From Metopolophium dirhodum (Eukaryota > Arthropoda > Insecta > Hemiptera > Aphididae), in assembly GCF_019925205.1 (NCBI RefSeq), contig NC_083565.1:25138241-25202240 (forward strand): a stretch of 64,000 nt of DNA. The letters are read 5' to 3'. Positions 1 to 11,217 of this stretch are shown here, one piece after another. Made by a program: the position numbers and the translations under genes. The notes beneath the pieces are model-generated. The model was given only the letters and a program-made list of their open reading frames with translations, was not told the DNA's origin and ran no database searches. The stretch's first letter is position 1, and each line of letters starts with the position of its first letter.

Positions 1-1750
1 ATATCTAAATAAATATAGTGAAATTTAAAAAAATTAAGTCAATATTAAACATCATAAGTATGTTATACATACACATCAAAGCCAATTTTTAATTAATATC
101 AAAGTTTTCAGGTTGAAGTTTCATACATTTTTTTGTATACTTCAACAGACAATACTATATTTTCTTGATGAAAGTATGTAACTGTTCATTTCTTAAAACA
201 GACACAATATCTGGTTCAAATTCTATTACATTCAGAAATTCATTAGCTGCGTTTTGGAAAAATTATAAAGAAGCTGTAATTATCTAAAAAAATTTATATA
301 AACCATGTTTTGTTACTGAGAGTCAACTGTACCTGTATAAATGAAAAGTATTTCACATGAATATTTATATTAGAGCGTATTTATTTAACTTGTGCACGAA
401 ATATAAATTCTCCATTTATTTTTATTTTATGTGGGTCTAATATTAAAGCTACGATACAATTTAACTGCTTACAGCATTTTGGTTTGTGAGTAAAGTAGAG
501 ATTCAAGAATGATGTATTATTTTAGTACTTACCAACTGTGTTATATGGTACTTTAAACATGAAGTATGAATAATTATACTTAACATATTACACATGTTTA
601 CCAATAATCTTCCAAAACCTTAATAAGAGATATAAAACGTTGTTTCATTGTACTAGGAGTATATAAAGTAATTTTTCCTCCATATTTTACTTATTTAACT
701 CTTTTTCAAGTTGTAGTGCATATTTTGTTAAATATTCATTTTAAGTATAAATTACATGTACATTTTGAAATTAAAATTAATATTTTCACTGGTAAAAATT
801 AACTATAGGTTCTATATTAACTTGTCGATAAACAATTATTTGTTTTGCATTAGGTAACTAATTCAGCTATTAAATTTATTTTGAATTGTTTGTATACCTA
901 ACAAATGATAATTTCCAAATATAAGGTTTAGTGGTATACATTTTTTTATTAATATTTTTATCGTAGGTAGCCCTTTTTCTTAAATTCTGTATGCATATTT
1001 GTTACAAATTTCATGATTTTTACTACATGTAATATGGCATATTATGATACTTTTTGTTATGTAAAAATCTATGCTCTACTTATCATTCTATCCCATCTTC
1101 CCAAATTACTAGGCACACCACTTTCTGTGGCACTAAAAAGCAAAAGCGCTAGAATATTTCATTGTAGCCACAATCATTTTTTATTGTAACGATCTATTAT
1201 TGTTTTAAGTTGTAAGAGAGTATGTTTAATGAGTGAGTCAAGGTGACTTAACCTTACAATAGTTATATACAAAAACATTATAACAATAATATCAGTGTTG
1301 ATAGTGGTATAATATAATATCACTCTCTTTACTTAATAATACAATGAATACAATGTTAATAACAATATTGGTTATAATATTACAAATAATAATAATAATA
1401 CAAAATAAAAAATACAAAAATATGTAAGTGCCTTTCCGAGCCTTTAATTATAATGTACATTACAACATCTTTAAATGTGCTAGCTAATTTCTTTGACCTC
1501 ATAGATCAGGTTGACACCACTCTAACTAATACTCTTTTGTTAAGCTTATTTTTACCCTTTTGTGTCCTCGCCTATGCATCACTGTTTCCTGTAATACTAT
1601 TTTTACCTTTTTTTAAGTGTTTGCTATTTCTTCTTATTTTTCAACGCTACATAACAATTATTTCTTTCAAATGTAATATTGTAACATGTCTTTTTACTCA
1701 AGACTCAACTTATTACCAACTTTTTGTAAAATAATTTGTTTATTTTTTAG
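1..1750. other. AT-rich non-coding flank
   Basis: No gene can be supported with confidence here. The sequence is AT-rich with short simple repeats, such as an (aat)n run near 1385-1400. The small open frame at 1453-1734 is hydrophobic, low in complexity and unlike anything recognised. A possible terminal exon on the minus strand near 163-250 is listed separately. The decayed TPR relic starts immediately after this stretch. Confidence 0.5.
163..250 (-). other. possible terminal coding exon, unknown gene
   Basis: On the minus strand an AG-ended acceptor-like tract (...aaaacgcag) is followed by an open frame reading NEFLNVIEFEPDIVSVLRNE and nine further residues to a TAG. The residue composition looks protein-like rather than random AT-rich. 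No family is recognised, no upstream exon could be tied to it, and no canonical AATAAA was seen downstream. It may be a chance frame. Confidence 0.22.
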
Positions 1751-3462
1751 ATTAAAAATTGTTTTGGCGTATTTGGCAAATTTGTGTTTACAAGAGTGAA
1801 GGATTTGACTGGAGCAACTCTTGGAATAGCCAGCTTGATTAAATTGTCTGGAGATTATCTAACACTGCTTTATGGAGCTATAGAGGTATACACTATAAAC
1901 TATTAACATTTAACATTTTTTAGATTAATTAAAATTGATTCAACTTACAGTCATACTTATAGTAAAATAAAATTTAATAAGAATAACATAATTATTAATT
2001 ATATCATAAATATACTAAGTAAGATGGACGGACAGATCACAGATCATCTTTGTTCCGATTCGGTTTTTGTTTAAAATGATGCACCATTGAATTCAAATAT
2101 TACACATGCATTAAAGTAACTGATACTCAATGACAAGTTATATTCAACATCTGCTGAATAGCAGATAGGTTACCCACCTACTTTCTGTCTTTTTTTGTAT
2201 TAGTTGTTATAATATAAGGTACGTAATTATAGTACTACATGATTGACAAATCTTTTATCAGAGAGCCATAAATTATATCAAAGTTTCTGGTGGACCAATT
2301 TTGTTATAATTTATATTTATGAACACAATATGATAAATGTTTAAAATTTAAATCATTTTTAAACTTAAGTTTTTGGATAATTTATTTTTGGTATTGTTTC
2401 ACTTAATTTTATCATTATTGGTCCACAATAATAGTTAAACTCTTAATTTACCTATTAACACAAAGTAATAATCAACTATGGGCAACGGTGATCACAAAAG
2501 TATTTAATTTGAGAATTACAGATAAATACCATCAACAGTCACCTGGGAGTCGAAGTGTTAAGCCTTTGTGCACTATATGTCATTAAAAAAACTAAAATTC
2601 ATTTTTAAGTTTTTGGTTGTGTCAATACTCAAAGTTAATCGTTTATGCTAATTTATAGTTTCCCCAAAAAAATATACATTTAAAATTCATTAACCTCAAA
2701 TAATTCTATGTCAAACAAAAATTATAGGTGCAACTACCCTTAATTTATAGGGATTTTAAAATTATGTATACCTTTCTAACCAATCAGTGATCTCCCCCGC
2801 CCCCTTACAAAAACATAAATAAGAACCAAAATGAATAATTACATATTTATGTAACACAACTAACACAACTTCAGCAGTCCTACATTATTATTTATCTCTG
2901 TATGTGTATACGTATAAACGATACTCTTCGTAGTAACTGATTCTTAATCATCGCAGAGCCTAATTTATTAGAGCTATCGATTTGAAATGTTGAGAAAAGA
3001 TGAGTATTGTAATTTTAAAGATAAAGGGATTAAAATCAGCAAAAACAAAATTGTATGTGTTAATTGCATACCTAGGTACTTTATGGTTGCTAAAGAATAA
3101 AAATATCAAATAAAATGAAATCTTAAAAATAATGAAATATGAATAAAATTGAAAAATAAAACTGCTAATTTCTCACATTATTTTTGGTGGTTTCATACCA
3201 TAGCCAAGAGTTCTGAAAAAGCCTGTTTCTGTTTAATCGCATTTTGCCATAGAATGAAACATCATTTGAATCTAATTGTTATCATACTAATTATTTATTT
3301 ACTGAAATAACTTAATATGATTATTGCACAAAACTCTGAGTTGTAAGGTTTTTTTACAGAATCTTCCAAACTCTGCCAAGGTAAAACATCAAAATTGAAA
3401 ATCGTAATTTCATCTATCTGCAAACAATATGTAAAGGACTACTTACACATAAACCAACAGAA
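1751..3462 (+). pseudogene. decayed relic of the TPR gene
   Basis: 1751-1885 aligns to coding exon 4 of the array genes: it follows a poly-T/AG acceptor, reads VKDLTGATLGIASLIKLSGD in one frame and ends at a gtata donor. It is 135 nt against 136 in the array genes, so the reading frame would break. Intron sequence aligns in patches, for example around the 'ttggtccacaata' block (2420 versus 13700) and the 'tctcacattatttttggtg' block (3170 versus 14018). Around 3361-3462 the start of exon 6 is recognisable (aaactctgc, acatcaaaa, tgtaaagg, ttacacataaacc) but with frame-breaking changes, and the rest of the TPR exon is missing. This is an old, non-functional paralogue lying upstream in the same orientation. 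Confidence 0.75.
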
Positions 3463-3589
3463 ATAAATAATACATTTTTATAAGAAAAATTACTTAACAC
3501 ATCTAAACGGTCTTATGAATGTTTTTGGTAAAATTACTGGCTCAGGCTCAGGTAAAGATTAGCATTCACAAATAAATTAATGACGGTTG

Positions 3590-4402
3590 GCAACAATAGA
3601 TGTTAAGCATATAATTGGAATTACAAGCATCAGACGCAATTAAAAAATCATGAGATTTCCGATATGCAGCAAACCAGTTTTCATACAGTTCTATTCTATT
3701 TAGAATTAACTGGATGCATTTATGTTATGCAAACACATCAAAGACAGTACTAAATTCAAAGCATAGTCTTCAACTATACAATTTAAACACTTTTAATATA
3801 TTTCAGCACACAATGACATGCGAGTATTAGATGTGTTTAAATTATCATCAGATTTCTGGTGTGCAGCAAGTAGATTCATATACAGGTCTTCTCTTTGGAT
3901 TTAACTATATATATTTTTAAAAATATATTACAGTTTCTTGATAATTTTAATGGTCTGGAAACACATAAAATCCAGCTGTAAATTCAAATTTTAGTGTTCT
4001 GATTTAAGTTTTAAACACTGATCATATGCTTTGGCACACAATTACATGCAAGTATTAGGTGCATTGATATAACCATCAGATTTCTGGTGTGCAGCAAATA
4101 GATTCTTATACAGCTCTTCTCTTTGGATTTAACTGTATACATTTTTTAAATAAATATTAAATCTTCTCGATAAATTTTAATGGTATGCCAACAAATCAAA
4201 ACTAACTCTAAATACGAATTTTAGTGTTCTGGTTTAGGTATTAAACACTTTTTATATACTTCAGCACACAATTACATGCAAGTATTAGGTGCATTGAAAT
4301 AACCATCAGGTATCTGGTGTGCAGCAAATAGATTATTATACAGGTCTCTTCTCTTTGGGTTTAACTGTAGACATTTTTAAAAATATATTACAGCTTCTTG
4401 AT
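3590..4402. repeat. ~229 bp-period tandem repeat, left block
   Basis: Imperfect copies share the core 'tctggtgtgcagcaa.tagatt' followed by 'ctctttgg.tttaactgta'. The tttctggt core falls at about 3853, 4081 and 4311 (spacing 228-230 bp), and a more degenerate copy lies near 3655. The repeat continues at 8128-8312 beyond the retrotransposon, which shows that the element landed inside the block. It is not seen inside the 10.65 kb units. Function is unknown. Confidence 0.75.
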
Positions 4403-4439
4403 TATTATATCTTATGAGGAATAGATATATTACGTATTT

Positions 4440-5059
4440 AAGTCGCAAGACAAAAAACTGTCTTCTTTTGATTCCAAGTTTGACTTATTTTCCAATCAAA
4501 TTACTTCGGTAATGGAAGAAAATAAGTCATTGAAATCTAGAATTGAGCAACTTGAATCTAAGCTATCATCCGTCGAACAATCTCAAAGCAATACCCACTC
4601 TGCCAATCAAGAAAAATTTTTCTCAGAATTTATGGACCGTCAATCCAGATCTCGTAACATTATATTGTTTAACTTGCCAGATCTCTCAACATCTAATGAT
4701 GTCCATAACAACGACGTTTCACTTGTTAACGAGATGTTTAATATTATCGGCATATCTACCAAACCTCTGTCTATTCATCGTCTGGGTAAGCCTTCGAGTA
4801 AGCCTCGTCCTATTCGGATTGTTATGCCGTCACCGCCTGATGTTTTCAAATTTTAAAAGTTAAACGGCAGCTATTAAATGTTGATAAATTTAAAACTGTT
4901 CGGGTTTCATCTGACCAAACATTACAACAGCGTAAATTATACTCCTCGGTTGCCTCTGAACTTAAAACACGCAAAGATGCTGGTGAGACCGATATATTTA
5001 TTAAATCTGTCAATAATTTCCCGACCATTTCAAAAAACGGTCAACGAGCTCAACATTAG
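4440..5059 (+). pseudogene. retrotransposon ORF1 remnant (RNA-binding/chaperone type)
   Basis: The readable frame begins in sequence like KKLSSFDSKFDLFSNQITS, upstream of the ATG at 4512, and continues through a heptad-like coiled coil (ENKSLKSRIEQLESKLSSVE). The segment RSRNIILFNLPD resembles the RRM start in LINE ORF1 proteins. The frame stops at 4856. A one-base shift there resumes a matching C-terminal domain (KVKRQLLNVDKFKTVRVSSD, then QQRKLYSSVASELKTRKDAG) ending at a TAG around 5059. ORF1 products coat element RNA. Here the frameshift and missing 5' end make it a relic. Confidence 0.72.
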
Positions 5060-5109
5060 TCAATAAAATTTCCATCTACTATCAGAACATTCGAGGTATT
5101 AATACTAAA

Positions 5110-6483
5110 TTGGATATGTTTACTCGTAATGTCTCTCTATGCAATTATGATATTATTATAATTACTGAAACCTGGTTATCTGACAATGTATTCAACGCGG
5201 AACTTGGACTTTGTCCCCGTTACACTATTTTTCGATGTGATCGTTGCAGTACTCGTGATGTTACTACAAGAGGTGGTGGAGTGCTGATTGCAGTCAAGAA
5301 CCAGTTTTCATGCCGTCGTCTTCCTACCTTGGACAACTCAGTTGAGCAATTATTTATACAAATTATTGAAAAATCTTTATCTTTAGTTATAGGTGCTGTT
5401 TATATCCCTCCCGCTTCTGATATTAATGTTTACGACGTACACTTTGATGCAATTGATGTTTTGTTAAATAATAACTGTAATTCGAAATTTTTAATTTTTG
5501 GTGATTATAATCTACCAAATATTAGTTGGCAACCTGTAAATGGTTCAATTGTCGCTTCAGGTGCTCGTGCCGGTTTTCTTGAATCTAATGTGTTAGCACA
5601 ATTGTCTTATCTAAATTTAATGCAATTTAATTTAATATATAATCGCTCTGGATCGTTACTTGATCTTATTTTTTCTAACATGTTTGATATTAATGTAAGT
5701 AACGAGAATCAAACGTTATTACCATTAGATTCAATGTACCACCCAGCACTATCTGTTGAATTACCTATTTTGCCTTTTAAGTACTTAGAATACAATGAAC
5801 AAATATACGATTTTGTCAACTGTGATTATAATAGTATTAGATCTAATCTTGCTTCATTGGACTGGAATGGCATATTCAAGGGTCTAGATATTCATGATAC
5901 AGTAAATATATTTTATGAAAACGTTTTTAAAAAAATTAATGCCTATTGCCCGGTTAAAACTGTATATTTATCAAAGCACCCTCACTGGTTCAGCAGCTCT
6001 TTAAAGAAATTAATTTTTGATAAAAAAATTGCTCATAAAATATATAAACAATCACCTAATTCATATAATTACAACAAATTTTCTAATTTACGTGCATGCT
6101 GTAAGGCTCAAAATAAAATTGACTATAATATTTTTATCCAAAAAACTCAAAATTCTATTACTAATAATCCTAAGTTATTTTGGAAATATGTTAATAGCAA
6201 ACGTTCTACTCTGTCACTCCCAAACTCTATGTATTACAATAATGAAAATATTTCCGGTGGTAATGACATTACTAATTGCTTTGCTCAGCATTTTTCCAGT
6301 GTCTTAAATATGCCGTCTGTTACTGAAAGTATTGTTGATTATTACAATAATAGTATTCCTTCTGTCGATTTATATTCATGCACTCTGGTTATTAGCGATG
6401 TTTATAATGAGCTCAATGAAATCATTTATAGTACTTGTTCTGGTCCAGATAATATTTCTAACACATTTTTTTATGCAATGTAA
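5110..6483 (+). pseudogene. retrotransposon ORF2, endonuclease half
   Basis: This is the apurinic/apyrimidinic-type endonuclease and linker of ORF2; it would nick target DNA to prime reverse transcription. Visible motifs are QNIRGINTK just before the first ATG, ITETWL (residues ~16-23), GGGVLIAVK (~56), GDYNLP (~131), LLDLIFSN (~183) and a later YHPALSVEL block. The frame is open upstream of 5110 to about 5040 without a better ATG. It ends at a TAA at 6481-6483, in the T-rich stretch ahead of the reverse transcriptase, where homology continues in another frame. A single-base indel there splits ORF2. Confidence 0.85.
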
Positions 6484-7876
6484 ATTTGTTTTATCAACTC
6501 CCTTATTGATGATATTCAATCGGTCTCTTGCTATTGGTGTCTTTCCGGACCAATGGAAAATATCATATGTCTCTCCGATTTATAAAAGTGGAGATATTAA
6601 CCATGTAATTAACTATAGACCTGTCTCCATTATATCCATTATTCCTAAAATATTCGAGGGTATCGTATTCAAGAAGATTAGTCCGCTCTTTAAAAATTTT
6701 ATTATAAACGAGCAGCATGGTTTTATGTCAAATAGATCCACTACTACTAATCTCTTGGTTTTGCAACATTTTATTTTAAATGCATTTAAATCAAATTGCC
6801 AAGTTGATGTAATATACACTGATTTTGCTAAGGCTTTTGACAAGATAGATCATACTATTCTCATTAATAAATTATTCCAATCCGGTCTCCGCAATCCATT
6901 CTATTCTTGGCTAGTCTCTTTCTTATCTGGTCGTAAGCAGTACGTTAAATTTAAAAATTATAATTCTTATATTTACAATGTCACCTCTGGAGTTCCTCAG
7001 GGATCTCATTTGGCTCCTCTTCTTTTTAATATTTATATTAATGATATTAGTAATATAAACTCAAATATACTGCTATTTGCCGATGACGATAAACTCTTCC
7101 GTATTATAAAAACTCCACTAGACTCTAAACTGCTTCAATATGATCTTGATAACATAAGTAATTGGTGTGATATTAATAAATTATACTTGAATATTTCAAA
7201 ATGTAAAATTATAACTTTCACTAGAAAGCGTGTGTCTATATTAAACAAATACTTTTTAAATGGTATTGAACTTGAACGAGTTAATCAAGTTAAAGATTTA
7301 GGTGTATTTCTTGACTCTTCTCTTTCATTTAATGATCACCATGTCCATATTCAGAATAGAGCGTCATCAATGCTTGGCTTTATAATGCGTAGTTGTAAAA
7401 ACTTCGATAATCCTTTAGCACTAAAATCACTTTACTGCGCTTTAGTTAGATCTATTTTTGATTATAATTCAATAATTTGGTCTCCATACACACTAGGTCC
7501 AATTTATTCTATTGAGGCGATTCAAAATCGTTTCTTGAGACACATATCCATCAAGTGTAATATTAAACGTTTACCTCACACTTCATATGAACCATTGTTA
7601 CTATATCTAAAGATTGATACTCTTCAAAACAGAAGGATTAAAAACGATATTAGCTTTATATTTAAACTATTAAATGGATATATTTACTGTCCTGATCTTT
7701 TGTCAAATATATCTTTTCTAGTTCCTGGTCATTCAACCAGACAGACAGACACCTTTTATATTCCATTCCAGCGCACTTTATATGGCAAGAATGCCCCTTT
7801 AATTAGATGTATGCAACATGTAAATAATTTTAATGTCGATCTTTTTATTTGTTATTCTGTGAGTTCATTTAATTAA
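6470..7876 (+). pseudogene. retrotransposon ORF2, reverse transcriptase half
   Basis: The open frame runs 6332-7876, but true homology starts near 6470; the earlier residues overlap the endonuclease half in another frame. Reverse transcriptase blocks are in order: FPDQWK and NYRPVSI, HGF with the N-rich stretch after it, YTDFAKAFDKIDH, SGVPQGSHLAPLLFNIYI and the catalytic FADD box. A thumb-like C-terminus ends at TAA 7874-7876. Blocks and 3' end fit the jockey/CR1 side of non-LTR elements. The catalytic residues are intact, but the frameshift separates this part from its endonuclease. Confidence 0.9.
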
Positions 7877-8127
7877 TATCTTAGAAATTTATTCACTTAA
7901 AATATTTTTATACCTCCACACCAACCATTATATATATATTTTATACTAATTTATATTCCACAACTACCATTATGTACATACTATTTTATATTCCACATAC
8001 TATTGTAATTGGGCTCACCCGTTTAATTGATAAATAAATAAATAAATAAATAAATATAATACAATACACTTACAATATATATTAGGTTAGGTTATGTTAT
8101 CATATACTTAATCATATCACGTTATCA

Positions 8128-8312
8128 CATTGATAAATTTAAATGGTATGCCAATCCTTCAAAGCTAGCTCTAAATTCAAATTTTAGTGTTCTGATTTAA
8201 GTTTTACACACATTTATATACATCCGCACAGAACGAAATGGATGTTTTAGATGCATTTAAATTATCTTCAGATTTCTGGTGTGCAGCAAATAGATTCTTA
8301 CACTCATTATAC
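8128..8312. repeat. ~229 bp-period tandem repeat, right block
   Basis: Sequence from 'gataaatttaaatggtatgcc' through the 'agatttctggtgtgcagcaa' core (8271-8290) continues the repeat block interrupted by the retrotransposon. It ends against the partial TPR-gene copy that starts near 8322. Confidence 0.7.
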
Positions 8313-8321
8313 AATATATAC

Positions 8322-9145
8322 ATTTTTCAACAGATACAAACATGCAATAGCAATAAGGCCGGACATTCCCGATGCCTATTGCGATATGGGGGTAATATTA
8401 TTAACCACTGTGTGACGGGGAGTATAAGACCATTCCCTCGGGGGTTTTTACATCTTTAGCCATATGTCGCGAGGGCGGCTCCTTCACGCCTTTTTACGAC
8501 GCGGTCACATCCCTCCGACGGGTATCGTCATGGGGGTAATATATGATAAACGTGGCCTTCTCGAACAAGCCAAAGTATATTATGAAATGGCAATCAAGTT
8601 AAGTCCGAACGACCATTTCAACGCTCGGTTGAATTTGGCCGATATATCAATGAAAAAAATGGAACTTAATGATGCTATTACAGACAATGAAAAGCAATAG
8701 AATATGACAATACATCTGTCAAGTAGATGTAATTTGATATTCTACATCTTCAAAACGACAATACTCCATCCTGGTAAATATTTGATTTATATTATTTCAA
8801 TAAGTAAAGTGTGGAACTATTAGACATTTTTTTTAAATTAATTACTACAATTATTATTATTTAGGTAATAATAAAAAAACGAGGATTTAATTATGTTGTG
8901 TTTTCCGATTTTTTAGTAATGAATAATTTATATTAACTGAATTCTTCAAAAGCACTTTGTTGACTAGTATTATTGTCATGTGTTTCACTTAAACATTTAA
9001 TCAACTACCCATTATAATTGATTTTAATATTAATTATGTAATATATTTTTTTTTTCAGGTTGAATTAAATTGACACCATAAAGATTAGTCTCAACCCAAA
9101 AAATTTTGATGTTTTTTGTAATTATGTTGCGAGGTTTTTACTATA
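8322..9145 (+). pseudogene. partial older TPR gene copy (last exon and 3' flank)
   Basis: Homology to the array unit begins almost at the exon 7 acceptor (catttttcaacag, exon from 8334) and runs through the stop at 8698-8700 into the 3' flank. The exon is split by foreign sequence at 8399-8529; the frame entering it hits a TGA within about 10 codons. The coding remainder differs from the array copies (DHFNARLNL against DHSNARLKL, and KKMELND against KKMDLND), so this copy predates the near-identical array. No upstream exons are attached. After about 9118 it jumps directly to the position equivalent to 19795, lacking ~2.37 kb present in the complete units. Confidence 0.85.
8399..8542. repeat. 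131 bp GC-rich insert plus second 13 bp repeat copy
   Basis: 'atgggggtaatat' occurs at 8386-8398 and again at 8530-8542; intact exons have it once. The 131 bp between is much richer in GC than its surroundings (for example 'gtcgcgagggcggctcc') and has no counterpart elsewhere in the window. The arrangement looks like an insertion with target-site duplication, but no terminal inverted repeats or element identity could be recognised. Confidence 0.7.
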
Positions 9146-10784
9146 CAATTGGCATTAAATTAGTATTCTCTATACCATGTGTCAACTTTATCCATCAAGT
9201 GATCTACATTAAACATTTTAAGTATTTGGTGAACGACCACTATTTATTTATTTATATTATTTATATATTAATACATCATGCCAGGCACGGACCTAGAGAA
9301 ATTTCTTATCTTGGTGGTGGGACGGAGTGGGGAGGGGTTGCAACAGTTTTTTTTACAACAAATATAGGTACAATAACTATATTAAACAATTGATTCATAA
9401 TTAAAAAATGTTTTCCAAATATTTATATAATCGTAATGAAATTAATCAATAAACTATTATATTTTATTAACTAACAAAATCAATTTAAATGTTTTAAGTT
9501 TCTATTCCATAAATTTTAATTTTAAAAAAATGGTAACTTCGTCAAGCTTCGTTAAACTTCGATTAAAAATTTAATATTATGTTGCAAGGTTTTTACTATA
9601 CCTATATCAAAATATTAAATATAATACATTAGGACGATTTTATTTATGTAAGCATTTGAACTAAAAATATATCAAAATCACAAAAATAGTATACATATAG
9701 CCACTTAATTATTGCTCAATTATAATATTGTAGCCGGTGGCGGCGTCGCACGAATGACGCCACACGAAAGATGAAAGTTACGATTTTAAGAGGAAACAAT
9801 GATCGAACATAATTTTAGTTTTTAGATTGTTTGAATATAAAAATAAAAAACATTGTATCTTTAATCAATCATAATGAGTAAAAGTTATTAAAAAAAAAAA
9901 AAGAGTTAATACAAATAATAACGAAATTAGGCACTTCTTTGTTTTTATACTCATTAAAGTTATAGCATTCAGCAATTACATAGATACATAATTCAACATT
10001 TAATATAGGTAATACTAAAAAATTACGTGAAAAGGGTACTCATATAAACTTCTTTTATATTATAATAACGTTTCGTTGGTATTTGTTACTTTGTATGTAT
10101 TTTCAAATGTGTATTTTTTAATAAAAAAAATGTATTTAATATTATAATGGTGTAACACTACCAACAGTGTGATTAATTATACCATACATTAATACACACA
10201 CTAATAAGCAAAGTTTAATACTTCTATCATAAAACAAGGTACACACATATCAATTATAGGTAATTATAAAAATGTGCCGTAATTGGTATCTATAGCAACA
10301 CTGATGACTGATTATATGGGTATACGCAGGACATACGGAAACTGTGCATAGGTCATCCTCCCCGACTTAGTTTCTGTACACAAATTTATAATTTATAAAT
10401 TATAAGCTTTCATCGTAATTTATTATATTAAACGATATAAATAAGTATCAGAACACCTAACAATTCAAAATTGCCGCCAATAAGGACATTTTATACCGCT
10501 CTTGGAGATTGCGTCTTCTGCACACACATATATCTATAAAGTACTAGATAGCGAACTCCCGCCATGAATTGAAGCTTCGATGTCGGTTGGCAACTGTATG
10601 GTATTTCATATGGCAAACAAGATAATATAATGTTTTATTTTGTATCGTATTTTATCATTTCTAAACATGTTGTTAAAAAAAAAAAAAGTATATTTTATAT
10701 AAGTCATTTTACATTTACTATTTTATTTTACCATTAAAACGATGTTATTCCTTATACATTTCGTATAATAAATGAAATGTTTTG

Positions 10785-11217
10785 CCAACCAACAAAATGG
10801 CGACCGTCCACAGCTGAGCTTCACTTGTAACAATGTAAATTGTATAGGAGTTCCTTATCCAGCGTAGTATTATAGAAATCTGCGGTAGCTGCACAACAGC
10901 CACGTCAGCAGCTGCAGATTTACACGCAGCCACGTCACACGGATCATGAACCAATGGCGTTCTTATAGTTGTGTACGTCTCTATAACCTATAAACATATT
11001 TTATTCATATATGAATTTCCAAATTTCCATTGTGTAGTTTGTAGTCTAAACATTTTCTTTATACTTGCTTTTTCACTTCACTGGACTTAAATACTTAAGT
11101 CCTTAACTTCTATGTGCCTGCAACAAGCGACTGAAATACTTATAAAACATCCTGTGCTTAGTGCTTTTAAGTTTTGACGCCATCAGTGGATCACCAACTC
11201 GTCGTTGTCGTATAGTG
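10785..11217 (+). promoter_or_regulatory. putative promoter and untranslated exon 1, copy 1
   Basis: This GC-enriched island lies upstream of the first coding exon. It holds a YY1-like 'aaaatggcgac' near 10796, two exact copies of 'cagccacgtca' at 10897-10907 and 10927-10937 (30 bp apart), a 'ccaatgg' box near 10952, and an arthropod-type initiator 'tcagtg' near 11186. A strong donor-like 'gtgagtat' follows about 30 bp later (near 11216). I infer a short untranslated exon 1 spliced to the exon beginning at 11715. Only motif matches support this; there are no transcript data. Confidence 0.35.

Larger units (their letters stand above)
4440..8056 (+). mobile_element. 5'-truncated jockey/CR1-like non-LTR retrotransposon
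   Basis: A LINE with an ORF1 remnant, an apurinic-type endonuclease plus reverse transcriptase ORF2, a ~150 bp 3' UTR and a terminal (aaat)n run at about 8030-8056. There are no LTRs. ORF1 opens into the 5' break without a clear start, consistent with 5' truncation. At least two frameshifts (near 4856 and near 6475) mean this copy is not autonomous. It sits inside the 229 bp tandem repeat: repeat sequence stops near 4402 and resumes near 8128. The 35-70 bp at either junction is unassigned, and no clean target-site duplication could be picked out by eye. Confidence 0.88.

Noticed and set aside
1101..1160. Minus-strand stretch reading SATESGVPSNLGRWDRM
   Set aside because: It looks protein-like but is short, with stops on both sides and no splice sites to join it to anything.
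1453..1734. 93-residue hydrophobic frame
   Set aside because: It is translated T-rich sequence directly upstream of the relic exon, with no conserved counterpart in the array.
8464..8700. 78-residue frame that starts inside the 131 bp insert and continues into the TPR exon
   Set aside because: It is a chance fusion. There is no promoter evidence, and the exon copy lacks all upstream exons.
10745..10954. 69-residue minus-strand frame
   Set aside because: It overlaps the GC-enriched promoter-like block. The frame is a by-product of fewer stop codons there, and no family resemblance is seen.
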